A DNA stretch of 22,338 bases from an uncultured Pedobacter sp. (GTDB lineage: Bacteria; Bacteroidota; Bacteroidia; Sphingobacteriales; Sphingobacteriaceae): assembly GCF_946479715.1 (NCBI RefSeq), contig NZ_CAMLHF010000082.1:1-22338 (forward strand). Direction: 5' to 3'. The translations under genes were made by a program, and so were the position numbers. This document shows, piece by piece, positions 6,921 to 15,689 of this stretch (position 1 is the first letter of the stretch; the number at the start of each line of letters is the position of its first letter). The notes under the pieces are model-generated. The model searched no databases, was not told the DNA's origin, and saw only the letters and a program-made list of their open reading frames with translations.

Positions 6921-9218
6921 CTATCCCGGATAAGCATAACCACCATAGCGGTAGGCATTCTTATTCTCTTTTTTAGCATCATTAAATACAATCATAGGAT
7001 TTATCAATCTTCGGTTCTCACAGATCTCTTCAAATATTGCCAGATCTGCTTTGTTTGTATAATTGTACCGAACCAGATAAATACTCGAATCAGCATATTC
7101 TGCAAGTGTAAATGCATCAGCTACATGCCCAATCGGAGAAGTATCTACAATAACATAATCAAACCGTTTTTTAAGCTCATGGAACAAAATTTTCAGTTTA
7201 TGACTCATTAAAATTTCGGCTGGGCTCTCAGATATCTCCCCACAACCAATCACATACAAATTATCAGATTGAGGAGCTTTTATCAAAATATCATCGATAA
7301 CCATGCTTTCTGATTTTAAATAATCAGATAAGCCCAATTTCGTTTTTATGCTCATGTTGTTCAGCAAATCTGGCTTGCGAAGGTCAAACTCCAGTATAGC
7401 TACCTTTTTTTCAACCAGCGACAAGGTAATTCCCAGGTTGATACTAAAAAAGGTCTTGCCCTCACCTTTTGTAGTAGAAGTAACCAGCAGAACTTTGTTG
7501 CTCTTATTCGTATTCATGAATTGCAGATTCGACCTTATATACCTGAACAGTTCAGATATAGTCGTGCTTTTATCTTTATGGACTACAATAGACTCTCCTA
7601 TTGCTTTATGGCTAAGCTCTCCCAGAATCTTTCCATTTATAGCTATATATTCTACATCATAAATATCTTTCACCTTATTGTTCATTTTATCTTTAACATA
7701 GATTACAGAAAATGGAACAAATAAGCCAGCTATCATCCCCAGCATATAAATCATCTGTACTTTTGGTTTTGCAGGAGTTGGATTGTAAGCAGGTCTGTCT
7801 ATGATTTGAGAAGTTGGAATAGTGGCAGACAATGAAAGCTCTGTTTCTTCCCTTTTTTGTAGCAGGTACTGATAAAGCGTTGTCTTAACACTCTGTTCTC
7901 TACTTCTTTCCAATAGGCCCCGTTCAATAACCGGCACGCTATTTAACTTAGCCGCAAACTGCGATGATTTGCTATTTAATTTGTTTTTCTCTAAAGTTAA
8001 ACCTCTTCTTATCATACTAAGGTTCTCCAGCAAGCTGCCCTTTAAGCTGGTTAGTTGCTCAGTAAGATTTATCACCAAAGGATTACTAACGCTACTATTG
8101 CGTAACAGTTTTTGTCTTTCAATCTGCAGATTATTATATTTTTCTGTCAGATTTAGCAAGGTTGGATCTTTTAAGCCCAAAGTGCTTGGAACCAATTCAA
8201 ATTCACTATCCGCATTTTTCAAGTAGGAAATTATAGATTGAATAAGACTCAACTGTACTTCACTTGTCGAAAGCTGATCATTATAATTACCTGACGACTG
8301 TAAGTTCATCTGTGCATCTGCACTCAGTTCAGTAATCCTATTGTTTCTTTTGTAATTTTCTACGTCTTGCTCAACTCCCGATAAATTACTGGTCAACATT
8401 TTTAATTTACCATCAATAAACTTGATGGTATTTAAAGCCATTAGATTTTTATTGCTTACGTTTTCCAGGTTATATCTGTAGATCAGCGTATTCAGTATAT
8501 CAACTCCACGTTGAGGTATGGCGTCTAAAACACTAAGAACAATGGTGTTAGCATCTTTAATCACTGGCAAAATAACCAGGCCACTAGAGCTGTATGCCTG
8601 GGCTAACTGATACAGATCTACAAAGCCAAAATGTACAGTTTTGCCAGATACCTCAAAGCCTTCTCCCCTTTGAACCACAATAGTGAATTGTGGGCGTGTT
8701 ATTTTATTACCAAATCTGTAAATTGTCTCCTTACCTTTTTCTCCTAAAACAAACTGGTCATTATTTATTGCTCTTAAAGTAAGCTTTAAGGCACGTGCTT
8801 TATCAGTAAGTTTATCTATCACAACCTCCATTGGCAAGTTTTTCCCATATAACTCCTGCGTTTTTAAAGGGAGATTATATTGATACCTCACATTCATTTT
8901 AAGATCAGATAAAACCTTATAAATCAAATCTCTTGATCGCATCACCTCCATTTCATCATCAACAGTTTTAGAAGTCTTAAACATATTCAGATCACTAAAA
9001 GCCGTGCCTTTTAGCAGACCATCCCCTTTCGAATCATCTTGAACAAGCAATGAACTCGTTACTTTATATTTAGGCACCTGAGTTTGAAGATAAAACCACG
9101 CACCACCAAGACCCAAAAGCAGTGCAAGTCCAAAGAAATACCAATACTTAGCATATTTCATAATCTGAGCCTTTAGGTCAGGGCTGTTCGTCGCATTTTG
9201 TTTGTTGTAAGCCATCAC
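6921..9218 (-). CDS. Wzc-like polysaccharide co-polymerase with C-terminal tyrosine autokinase
   Basis: An inner-membrane chain-length regulator and BY-kinase of 765 residues. A first transmembrane helix (about 26-47) and a second (about 489-508) enclose a large periplasmic Wzz/GNVR-type domain with long coiled-coil stretches. The cytoplasmic kinase has Walker A VTSTTKGEGKTFF (Lys588), Walker A' VAILEFDLRKPDL (Asp612) and Walker B YVIVDTSPIG (Asp692). The tail NAYRYGGYAYPG carries Tyr756, 758, 761 and 763, a short version of the autophosphorylated tyrosine cluster. Cycles of phosphorylation are known in this family to control polymer length and export. It lies 26 bp downstream of the Wza-like gene, its expected outer-membrane partner. 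The start has two adjacent Met codons; either would give the same protein body. Confidence 0.95.
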   Translation of the reverse strand: MMAYNKQNATNSPDLKAQIMKYAKYWYFFGLALLLGLGGAWFYLQTQVPKYKVTSSLLVQDDSKGDGLLKGTAFSDLNMFKTSKTVDDEMEVMRSRDLIYKVLSDLKMNVRYQYNLPLKTQELYGKNLPMEVVIDKLTDKARALKLTLRAINNDQFVLGEKGKETIYRFGNKITRPQFTIVVQRGEGFEVSGKTVHFGFVDLYQLAQAYSSSGLVILPVIKDANTIVLSVLDAIPQRGVDILNTLIYRYNLENVSNKNLMALNTIKFIDGKLKMLTSNLSGVEQDVENYKRNNRITELSADAQMNLQSSGNYNDQLSTSEVQLSLIQSIISYLKNADSEFELVPSTLGLKDPTLLNLTEKYNNLQIERQKLLRNSSVSNPLVINLTEQLTSLKGSLLENLSMIRRGLTLEKNKLNSKSSQFAAKLNSVPVIERGLLERSREQSVKTTLYQYLLQKREETELSLSATIPTSQIIDRPAYNPTPAKPKVQMIYMLGMIAGLFVPFSVIYVKDKMNNKVKDIYDVEYIAINGKILGELSHKAIGESIVVHKDKSTTISELFRYIRSNLQFMNTNKSNKVLLVTSTTKGEGKTFFSINLGITLSLVEKKVAILEFDLRKPDLLNNMSIKTKLGLSDYLKSESMVIDDILIKAPQSDNLYVIGCGEISESPAEILMSHKLKILFHELKKRFDYVIVDTSPIGHVADAFTLAEYADSSIYLVRYNYTNKADLAIFEEICENRRLINPMIVFNDAKKENKNAYRYGGYAYPG

Positions 9219-9244
9219 AATAAGTTTAAAAGATTAACACTGCC

Positions 9245-10009
9245 TTACTTATTCAAAAAAGTTGTAGCCAAAACAGCCACAGCAGAGATCGCTGCAACAA
9301 TTAGTGGCATTAATCGGTTATTACTACTTACTTCAACTGATTTTGCTTTATCAGGCTCTACATAGATTACATCATTTTGCTTTAAATAGAAATAAGGTGA
9401 ATTAAGCACATCTTTGCTATTCAGATTTACCCGCTCCATTCTCCTCTGTCCGTCCATTTCTCTAATCAGTAAAACATTTTCTCTTTTTCCGTAAGGTGTC
9501 ATATCGCCTGCTAAGCCAAGCGCTTCAAGCAGATTTATTTTCTCACTGGTTACTGTAAAAGTTGAGGGATGGTTAACTTCTCCAATAACGGTAACCCTAA
9601 AATTCATAAACTTGATATTTACAATGGCATTCTTTACATATTTATTAAGTTCCGATTCCATCAATGCCTGTGCCTGGCCTACAGTTAAACCTTGTAACTT
9701 AACTTGACCAAGAACAGGGAACTTCACATATCCTTGTTTATTTACTCTATAGCCTTCTCTTTCATACATTCCACCCACTGTTGGATTGCTGGGAACAGAA
9801 GCAAATAAAATATTAGATTCGGGACTTGTACTATTAACTGTAATACCGAGAACGTCATTTTGAAGTATGGTAGGCTCTCCAGCGTCTAAAACTTGTGAAG
9901 TACTTTCGTTCGCTCCTTTAAGATCACTGAAATAAACTAAATTCCTTTGTCTGGAACAGCTACTTAATATAATTAACATCAAGTAACATAAGAGGCATTT
10001 TAGATTCAT
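9245..10009 (-). CDS. Wza-like polysaccharide export lipoprotein (Poly_export/SLBB)
   Basis: An outer-membrane export protein of 254 residues. The N-terminus is a lipoprotein signal with lipobox LSSC (Cys18). The Poly_export segment follows (YFSDLKG, then DVLGITVNSTSPESN and VNKQGYVKFPVLGQVKLQGLTV), then one SLBB-like domain (FRVTVIGEVNHPSTFTV, LLEALGLAGDMTPYGKRENV). The C-terminus has a hydrophobic helix (about 233-251) ending in LNK, as seen in short Bacteroidota versions. It is shorter than E. coli Wza, which has more SLBB-type domains. As the first gene of the minus-strand operon it marks the promoter side, facing the universal stress protein gene. Confidence 0.93.
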   Translation of the reverse strand: MNLKCLLCYLMLIILSSCSRQRNLVYFSDLKGANESTSQVLDAGEPTILQNDVLGITVNSTSPESNILFASVPSNPTVGGMYEREGYRVNKQGYVKFPVLGQVKLQGLTVGQAQALMESELNKYVKNAIVNIKFMNFRVTVIGEVNHPSTFTVTSEKINLLEALGLAGDMTPYGKRENVLLIREMDGQRRMERVNLNSKDVLNSPYFYLKQNDVIYVEPDKAKSVEVSSNNRLMPLIVAAISAVAVLATTFLNK

Positions 10010-10071
10010 AAAATATAATTTAAATTAAACACAATAAATGTTTGATTAAATACTATGATATGAATTTACAC

Positions 10072-10173
10072 ACTTATTGTAATCAATGAATCATACTTTA
10101 ACTAGTTGTAAACCATTTTGTAAAAAGTTCACAGTTTATTGCACATACCTGTGAAATACTTTTCACAATAAGT
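10072..10173. repeat. Separated 9-bp inverted repeat ACTTATTGT / ACAATAAGT
   Basis: The copy at 10072-10080 is the exact reverse complement of the copy at 10165-10173, with 84 bp between them. The right copy overlaps the right arm of the 10150-10167 palindrome. A partial third copy, ACAATAA, occurs at 10031-10037. It is possibly an operator pair; in AT-rich DNA chance is not excluded. Confidence 0.35.
10150..10167. promoter_or_regulatory. Operator-like palindrome TGTGAAA-N4-TTTCACA
   Basis: Perfect 7-bp inverted arms separated by TACT. The outer TGTGA...TCACA resembles CRP/FNR-superfamily sites, but the spacing between the pentamers is 8 rather than the 6 of E. coli CRP. The left half also pairs with TTCACAG at 10128-10134. 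A separate pair, TCACA-N5-TGTGA, lies at 10187-10201. Confidence 0.45.
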
Positions 10174-10279
10174 AGTTATAAGTTTCTCACAACCTGTGTG
10201 ATTACTCAGTCTTGTTTTTTGAAAAGTAAAACAATCTGCTAACCATAATTGTTATTAGTGTCGAATCAAGAGCTAATCC

Positions 10280-11131
10280 ATGAAAACGATCATCATTGCC
10301 ACTGATTTCTCTGCATCTGCATTAAATGCAGCACGTTACGCAGCATCATTAAGTAAACAACTTCATGCAAAACAAATCTTGTTATATCACTCCTATGAAT
10401 TACCTATAGCCACCGAGATTCCCTTTCCTGAGAATAGAGATGCACACATTTTACATGAGAAAAGCATAATATCTCTCAACAATTTAAAAACAGCGATTTC
10501 AGATCTATGTACAGAAGATACTTCTATCGAAATCTTTGCTGACGATAATCCCATAATAATGGGTATAGAACAGCTCTCAAAACAATATTCCGACCCTTTT
10601 GTAGTAATCGGCATTACAGGAAAAAGCCGAGGGCTTACCGCTTTAATAGGTAGTAACACCATAAGTATAGTTAAAAGCGTATCAATGCCCATTCTTGTTA
10701 TCCCAAATGAATCCAGTTACACAACTATAAAAAACATGGTGCTAAGCTGCGATTTAAAAGAAGTAAGCGAAACCAGTCCGGTAAATACCATAAAGTCGTT
10801 TATGCACGCTTTAAATACCAGGCTCCTCCTTTTAAATGTTGATCATAATGAATCAGCTCATTTTAATCCTGATAGTATTAAAGAACAATATAACCTACAT
10901 AAGTTGTGGGATAATGAAGTTCCAGAATACCACTACACAGACAATCCAGACGTTGCATTAGGAATTATGGAGTTTGCAAAACAGCATACTTCAGGTATAG
11001 TCATAATAGTTGCAAAATCTTATGGCTTCTTTGAAGGGCTGTTCCACAAAAGCATGACAAGAAAACTGGCTTTGAATACACAATTACCTTTGTTAATCTT
11101 AAAAGAAGCACAACAAAAAGTTCATCAATAA
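10280..11131 (+). CDS. Tandem-domain universal stress protein (UspA family)
   Basis: A soluble 283-residue protein made of two Usp domains. The first (about 1-140) opens MKTIIIATDFSASALNAARY and has the ATP-binding pattern G-x2-G-x9-G-S as GITGKSRGLTALIGSNT, followed by SVSMPILVIP. The second (about 150-283) ends with KSMTRKLALNTQLPLLIL but lacks the glycine pattern in its corresponding loop (AKSYGFFEGLFHKS), so only the first domain is expected to bind ATP. Tandem Usp proteins of about 280 residues are common in Bacteroidota. The gene stands alone, divergent from the polysaccharide operon, and its last 7 bases overlap the end of the convergent DUF2264 gene. Its role is probably stress adaptation; a link to capsule control is only positional. 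Confidence 0.93.
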   Translation: MKTIIIATDFSASALNAARYAASLSKQLHAKQILLYHSYELPIATEIPFPENRDAHILHEKSIISLNNLKTAISDLCTEDTSIEIFADDNPIIMGIEQLSKQYSDPFVVIGITGKSRGLTALIGSNTISIVKSVSMPILVIPNESSYTTIKNMVLSCDLKEVSETSPVNTIKSFMHALNTRLLLLNVDHNESAHFNPDSIKEQYNLHKLWDNEVPEYHYTDNPDVALGIMEFAKQHTSGIVIIVAKSYGFFEGLFHKSMTRKLALNTQLPLLILKEAQQKVHQ

Positions 11132-12381
11132 TCTACATGATAATCTTTTTGAAAAGACTTGCCGCTCCAGGCAATCTTTGCTGTCCAGTCTGCCGGTGCT
11201 TGCGTCCAGAATAAATTAGTTTCAGGCAATCCCAAAGGAAGAAAAGAAAGTGTAGCCATATAAAGGCTACCTGTAGATGTGTAGTAATCCGCAATATCAG
11301 GTTGATGTCCGCAAAATCCCAGAGTTAGCCAGTTATTTTGGTCAAAAGTCCCCGGTATGCTATACATATTTTGTTTAACCTTTGTTAATGCACACCGAAC
11401 CTGCGCGGGCAAAATAGATTCAGGAAGCTTTTCCATTAGTGCTATCTGACTTAAGGCCTGAAAAGCACCCGTTCTGTAGGTAATGGAACGGCCAATTGGC
11501 GGATAAGTGCCTTCCGGAGAAATCATTCTTTCCTGGCCTACTGCATAACGTTGCATTCTGATTAATGCTAGCTCATAGCTTTTCTCATCTGCCAGTTTAT
11601 GATCAACTAAAATCCGAAGTGTATCAACCATCATTGGATGTATTACAAAGGAATTGTAATAATCAAATGCCAGGTTAGGCCCGTCACCATACCATCCATC
11701 ACCTTTATACCACTCATTTAAGCTATTAACTCCATTTGTTAACCTTGCATGATCATATTCCTCTCCAATAGAAAGTAAAAATGCTTCTGTAATAGCGCCA
11801 AACAATAGCCAGTTACTTTTAAATGGCTTTCTGTTTCTTAGTGATTTAAATGAAGATACAATCCGCTGTTTGGTTAACGAATCAAGAGGCTCCCATAAAG
11901 CCTTTGGTGCCCTTAAAAATGCCTGTGCCAGGTAAGCAGAATCCACAATGGGTTGATAATCAGTTGAGAAATTTAAAAGATCCGGACTAAGTGGATCAAA
12001 ACATTTGTTTAAACCAGCAACAGCGTCTGTTCTCATTTTTTTTCTTAATTCCGCTTCCCTGGTATGGTCATCTGGTAAAGCAATCCATGGGGCAATCCCG
12101 GCGTAAGTGCGACCTACCGCTTCCAGGTAGGTAACACTTAACGATCTTGAATCAAAAGTCGGCGACTTCTCAAGCGGCATATTCTTCTTCAATGTTCCAT
12201 TGGCCAGATTTGATATCACCGGGCTAGCAATTTTATATAAAAGCTGATACCAGTATTCCCGGTCATTCTTGTATAACCCTAAGCTTTTAGTTTGGTATTC
12301 GTCGGCCAGAAGCTGTGTTGGATTAACTGCGCCAGCCACTGCTGCAAATGACATTGCTTCTATAAATTTTCTCCTTCTCAT
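11125..12381 (-). CDS. DUF2264-domain protein, probable exported glycan-active enzyme
   Basis: A 418-residue protein matching DUF2264 over most of its length (from NDREYWYQLLYKIASPVISNLANG through LPDDHTREAELRKKM, YKGDGWYGDGPNLAFDYYNS and ISPEGTYPPIGRSITYRTGAFQAL). Tryptophan- and tyrosine-rich blocks suggest an alpha/alpha-barrel. From memory, related proteins are grouped with the uronic-acid-releasing glycoside hydrolases of CAZy GH154; this activity is not proven here. The N-terminus MRRRKFIEAMSFAAVAGA fits the twin-arginine pattern (RRKFI) before a short hydrophobic stretch, so Tat export is plausible, with cleavage possibly near ALLADEY-like residues 25-30. It is the last gene of the PUL operon. 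Its start overlaps the fucosidase stop by 4 bp (ATGA), so the two enzymes are made together and probably act on the same glycan. Confidence 0.86.
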   Translation of the reverse strand: MRRRKFIEAMSFAAVAGAVNPTQLLADEYQTKSLGLYKNDREYWYQLLYKIASPVISNLANGTLKKNMPLEKSPTFDSRSLSVTYLEAVGRTYAGIAPWIALPDDHTREAELRKKMRTDAVAGLNKCFDPLSPDLLNFSTDYQPIVDSAYLAQAFLRAPKALWEPLDSLTKQRIVSSFKSLRNRKPFKSNWLLFGAITEAFLLSIGEEYDHARLTNGVNSLNEWYKGDGWYGDGPNLAFDYYNSFVIHPMMVDTLRILVDHKLADEKSYELALIRMQRYAVGQERMISPEGTYPPIGRSITYRTGAFQALSQIALMEKLPESILPAQVRCALTKVKQNMYSIPGTFDQNNWLTLGFCGHQPDIADYYTSTGSLYMATLSFLPLGLPETNLFWTQAPADWTAKIAWSGKSFQKDYHVDY

Positions 12382-13826
12382 ATCTTGGCTTTATCATAAT
12401 TATTTTCACCATTTCGTTCCTTTTTCTTGGTTTCCAAAACAATCACAAAGGGCTTGTCCTGTTTAGTAGGGTTGGCATAAACAAAATATTCATTGGTGTG
12501 CACCTCTTCTACTTTTAAAACCTGCTTCTCGTCGGTAAGCAGATAAGATTTGGCAACTTCAGTTTTAGTGGGTAATTTCACACGATAAGCACCTGATACC
12601 GGAACATTAAAGACCACCATATATATCTTATCAGTACCTGTTTTTTTTGTTGAATAGCCCCAATCCTGCTTCTCTAATCCACTATATTCACAGTTGTATA
12701 TCGCTTCACTGTTAACTTTCATCCAGTCGCCTATCTCCAAAGCAATTCTTTTCTCCTGCTCACGGATAGAGCCGTCTCCTTTAGGACCAAAATTCAGCAC
12801 AAAATTTCCACCCAATGAAACAGCTTTTGTTGTCATCTCTATTAACTCAGTTGAGGTCTTGATATGTCCCTTCCAGGCTTTATTGTAACCCCATTGATTT
12901 TCAGGAATCGTCATTACACAATCCCAGTCATTGCCATGTACATCGGCAATCGTATTGGGTAGTTTACGCTCCCACCCTTGTTCATAATCGCCCATAAGTA
13001 CGTTGTTCGAATCAAAATGCCGTTTTCCATATTCATCCGCTCTAAAGCGGCTGCCAATAATCAAACCTGGGCGGAGTTTTCGCATTTCGGCTTCCAATTC
13101 ATCAGCAAACTTGGCCTGCTTTACCCATGATTTATCCCAGGTACCATCAAACCATAGTCCCTTGGCTTTTGGATACATAGTCAATAATTCTATCAGCTGA
13201 TTACGCGTAAACTTTTTGAAGCCCTCAAAAGCGATACTGTCCGCTTTGGTTTTGATATCGTAGCGCCATCCCGGATGATTCCAGTCCATAATGGAGAAGT
13301 ATAAGATCACATCTATCCCTGCCTTATTATAAGCATCAACCAAGGGTTTCATGATATCTTTTTTCCATGGAGAATTGGCTACTGTATACGATGTATACTT
13401 ACTTGGCCACAAACAGAAACCATCATGGTGTTTGGTGGTAATGGTTACATATTTGGCTCCCATGTTCTTTGCAATTGCAGCCCATTCATCAGCGTTGAAA
13501 TTGACAGGATTAAACTTATAAATTAAGGAATCATAAGCAGGTTTTGGCATTTCATTCCAGGATCTGATCCACTCAGCAGCACCATTATACTGTTTACCAT
13601 TCCATTCTCCACCCGGAATAGCGTACAAACCCCAGTGAATAAACTGTCCAAGGCCATTTCCTCTCCATTTTTGCATAATAGCATCTGTACGTTTACCCTC
13701 ACGATGCGAGCCATGCTTTAGTTTTATCCTACCCGCATTTTGAGCGTAAACAGTGCTAGTAGTGCTTGCTATTAAAACGATTAACAAATGTAGAATGATG
13801 AAGCTTTTAATGGGTTTTCTAACCAT
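12378..13826 (-). CDS. Alpha-L-fucosidase, glycoside hydrolase family 29
   Basis: A secreted retaining fucosidase of 482 residues. A Sec signal peptide with likely cleavage at VYA|QN (28/29) precedes the catalytic barrel. Family landmarks are GQFIHWGLYAIPGGEW (His64, Trp65), AKYVTITTKHHDGFCLW (His133, His134), the nucleophile region KGLWFDGTW (Asp227), and the GDYEQGWER block, whose Glu is a candidate acid/base. A small C-terminal beta domain follows from about residue 370. No lipobox is seen, so it is likely periplasmic. It lies 46 bp after susD and overlaps the DUF2264 gene by 4 bp. The sequence does not settle linkage specificity or the broad-versus-restricted GH29 subfamily. Confidence 0.95.
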   Translation of the reverse strand: MVRKPIKSFIILHLLIVLIASTTSTVYAQNAGRIKLKHGSHREGKRTDAIMQKWRGNGLGQFIHWGLYAIPGGEWNGKQYNGAAEWIRSWNEMPKPAYDSLIYKFNPVNFNADEWAAIAKNMGAKYVTITTKHHDGFCLWPSKYTSYTVANSPWKKDIMKPLVDAYNKAGIDVILYFSIMDWNHPGWRYDIKTKADSIAFEGFKKFTRNQLIELLTMYPKAKGLWFDGTWDKSWVKQAKFADELEAEMRKLRPGLIIGSRFRADEYGKRHFDSNNVLMGDYEQGWERKLPNTIADVHGNDWDCVMTIPENQWGYNKAWKGHIKTSTELIEMTTKAVSLGGNFVLNFGPKGDGSIREQEKRIALEIGDWMKVNSEAIYNCEYSGLEKQDWGYSTKKTGTDKIYMVVFNVPVSGAYRVKLPTKTEVAKSYLLTDEKQVLKVEEVHTNEYFVYANPTKQDKPFVIVLETKKKERNGENNYDKAKI

Positions 13827-13872
13827 GATTTAGGAATAATTTGTGTCTTTTCTTTTAATTAAATGAGTTAAT

Positions 13873-15657
13873 TTATTTCCAGTTAGGATTCTGTACCAGA
13901 TTTTTATTAAGGATCAGATCCTCGGTAGGAATTGGAAATAAATAGCCTTTCGTTTCGTCAAATTTGCGGCCGGCCGGAATTGTTTTAAAATAAGGTAGTA
14001 TGTATCCCTCCGCGCTCAAATAAATATCCTTATTAGTCACTACTGTAGGGAATTGCGACTGAACAAATTTAATTCCCTCAACAGGAACATTTATTAATTT
14101 ACCTGCCTTCCATCTCATTAAATCATCCCAACGGGTATTTTCAAAAGCCATCTCTACACGTCTTTCTCTACGAATTTCTCTTAATAAAGGATGAATTGAA
14201 GCGCCAACGTAAGTTTGATAGATCCCATCCAAACGTGAATCTGCAGGCTCGTTACCTATTATTAGATGCGGCATTCCTACACGGTCCCGCAATTTGTTAA
14301 TTGTCTGATCAATAACAAGCTGATTTGCTTCACTTAGTTCATACTTTGCTTCAGCATAGTTTAACAATACTTCTGCAAAGCGAAATACAGGAGCAGCCTG
14401 CTGTCCATTAGTAACTCTTTCCCAATCCACAGGATTATTATAAAACCATTTGGCCAAACGATAACCAGTTGGGCACTTATTACCATTCATGCCCGGCAAG
14501 TTTGGTAACGGCGCATTATTCGCGCCCTGTATTGTAGTATTAGCAAGATTATAAGTTCCAAAATTGGCAATAGTTTGCGTTAAACGCGGATCACGGTTTT
14601 CCATTTCAGTTTGTATCGATCCTTTTCCCTTGAACAATGGACTTGTCGAAATTGTTAAACCGTCTGAACATAAATATTCGTCTACCAAACTACGGGTAGC
14701 TCCAAACTGATGTCTTAAGTTTTGAGCAAAATAACGGCTAAACGCTGCACCATAAGTCACTGCTGCAGAATACTCTCTCCACATAATCACCTCAGGGTTA
14801 GATTTATAAGATTCAGTAGCGAACAAGCTATTGTACACGGTATTGTAATCTCCCTGTACTAAACTATATTTATTAAGCAAGGCTTCGGAAGCTTCAACAG
14901 AATACCTCAGAAACGCATTCGGATCCAATCCCAACTCTGTATGGTATTTTCTGTAAGTGCCTTCAAATAATCCAATTCTGGATTTTAAGAACAATGCCAT
15001 ATCCTTATTTAAACGATTTGTTTCTTCAGTACCTTTCGCGGGTAAGTAGTCTATAGCTTTGTTAAGGATAGTCATTACAGAGTCCATTACCTCAGCCCTT
15101 GGGGTTCTTGCACCAAATAGCTCAGGTGAATTTATATTTAACGAATGTTGTATCCACGAAACATCACCAAATAGCTTCACCTTATTAAAATAGTCCCATG
15201 CTTTAAAAAAATAGATCTCTCCTAAATATTTGTTAGCTATATTATCCGGAAGACCAGCACGTTTATAATTATCAATAAAGAAATTCAATTGTCTTACACC
15301 TTCAAAATTCCATCCACCAGAACCACTTCCTCCAGAAAGATAGGCGATGTATTCATCAGTACCTACTTTAGAATAGGTAAGTGGTGCAGCATTGTCAGTA
15401 ATTACATCTCCATAAACCAATGTATTCACATTTACCCCATAAGGCTGAACCGTGCCATCTGCAAAGTCGGTTCCAAATCCTACAATGTATTTTGGGTAAA
15501 GGCTGTTTGCATATAGCTTTAAGTCATTCTCGGTTTTCCAGTAATTTTCATCAGTGATCTGATCCAAAGGATAGCGGTCTAACAGATTCTTTTTGCATCC
15601 AAAAAGCAGCAAGCATGATACTACTACCAGCGTATATATTTTTATATTCTTTTTCAT
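13873..15657 (-). CDS. susD: SusD/RagB-family outer-membrane glycan-binding lipoprotein
   Basis: A surface lipoprotein of 594 residues that binds the glycan and forms a lid on its SusC partner. The signal peptide ends in lipobox LLLFGC (Cys21), followed by KKNLLDRYPLDQITDENYW, the standard start of mature SusD proteins. The TPR-type core includes YLGEIYFFKAWDYFNKVKLFGDV and the block MALFLKSRIGLFEGTYRKYH. The C-terminal RagB part has FRFAEVLLNYAEAKYELSE and LLREIRRERRVEMAFENTRW. The ending FPIPTEDLILNKNLVQNPNW is the usual C-terminus. It lies 32 bp downstream of susC. Ligand specificity is not predictable; the downstream fucosidase suggests a fucosylated glycan. The symbol is generic for the family. 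Confidence 0.96.
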   Translation of the reverse strand: MKKNIKIYTLVVVSCLLLFGCKKNLLDRYPLDQITDENYWKTENDLKLYANSLYPKYIVGFGTDFADGTVQPYGVNVNTLVYGDVITDNAAPLTYSKVGTDEYIAYLSGGSGSGGWNFEGVRQLNFFIDNYKRAGLPDNIANKYLGEIYFFKAWDYFNKVKLFGDVSWIQHSLNINSPELFGARTPRAEVMDSVMTILNKAIDYLPAKGTEETNRLNKDMALFLKSRIGLFEGTYRKYHTELGLDPNAFLRYSVEASEALLNKYSLVQGDYNTVYNSLFATESYKSNPEVIMWREYSAAVTYGAAFSRYFAQNLRHQFGATRSLVDEYLCSDGLTISTSPLFKGKGSIQTEMENRDPRLTQTIANFGTYNLANTTIQGANNAPLPNLPGMNGNKCPTGYRLAKWFYNNPVDWERVTNGQQAAPVFRFAEVLLNYAEAKYELSEANQLVIDQTINKLRDRVGMPHLIIGNEPADSRLDGIYQTYVGASIHPLLREIRRERRVEMAFENTRWDDLMRWKAGKLINVPVEGIKFVQSQFPTVVTNKDIYLSAEGYILPYFKTIPAGRKFDETKGYLFPIPTEDLILNKNLVQNPNWK

Positions 15658-15689
15658 GTTTGTTTAATTTGAGTACTAATTATATTGAC

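Larger units (their letters stand above)
10010..10279. promoter_or_regulatory. Divergent intergenic region of the polysaccharide operon and the universal stress protein gene
   Basis: This AT-rich 270-bp region must hold the promoters for the minus-strand polysaccharide operon and the plus-strand stress gene. No exact Bacteroidota consensus (TAnnTTTG) is evident on either strand. The notable content is five TGTGA/TCACA half-sites at 10129-10133, 10150-10154, 10163-10167, 10187-10191 and 10197-10201, and three copies of ACAATAA (plus strand 10031-10037 and 10165-10171, minus strand 10074-10080). These look like binding sites for a dimeric regulator. No open frame in it resembles a gene. Confidence 0.55.

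Noticed and set aside
10150..10167. Calling the palindrome a classical CRP site
   Set aside because: The pentamers are separated by 8 rather than 6 bases, so it does not match the E. coli CRP consensus; only an operator-like label is justified.
10010..10279. Precise promoters with the Bacteroidota TTTG / TAnnTTTG elements
   Set aside because: I searched both strands of this and of the 18912-19121 and 6727-6920 gaps and found only partial matches, so no promoter is placed.
12036..12043. T8 runs (also at 161-168 and 12641-12648) as phase-variable tracts
   Set aside because: Runs of eight are common in AT-rich coding DNA and those in the two exported enzymes have no surface-variation rationale.
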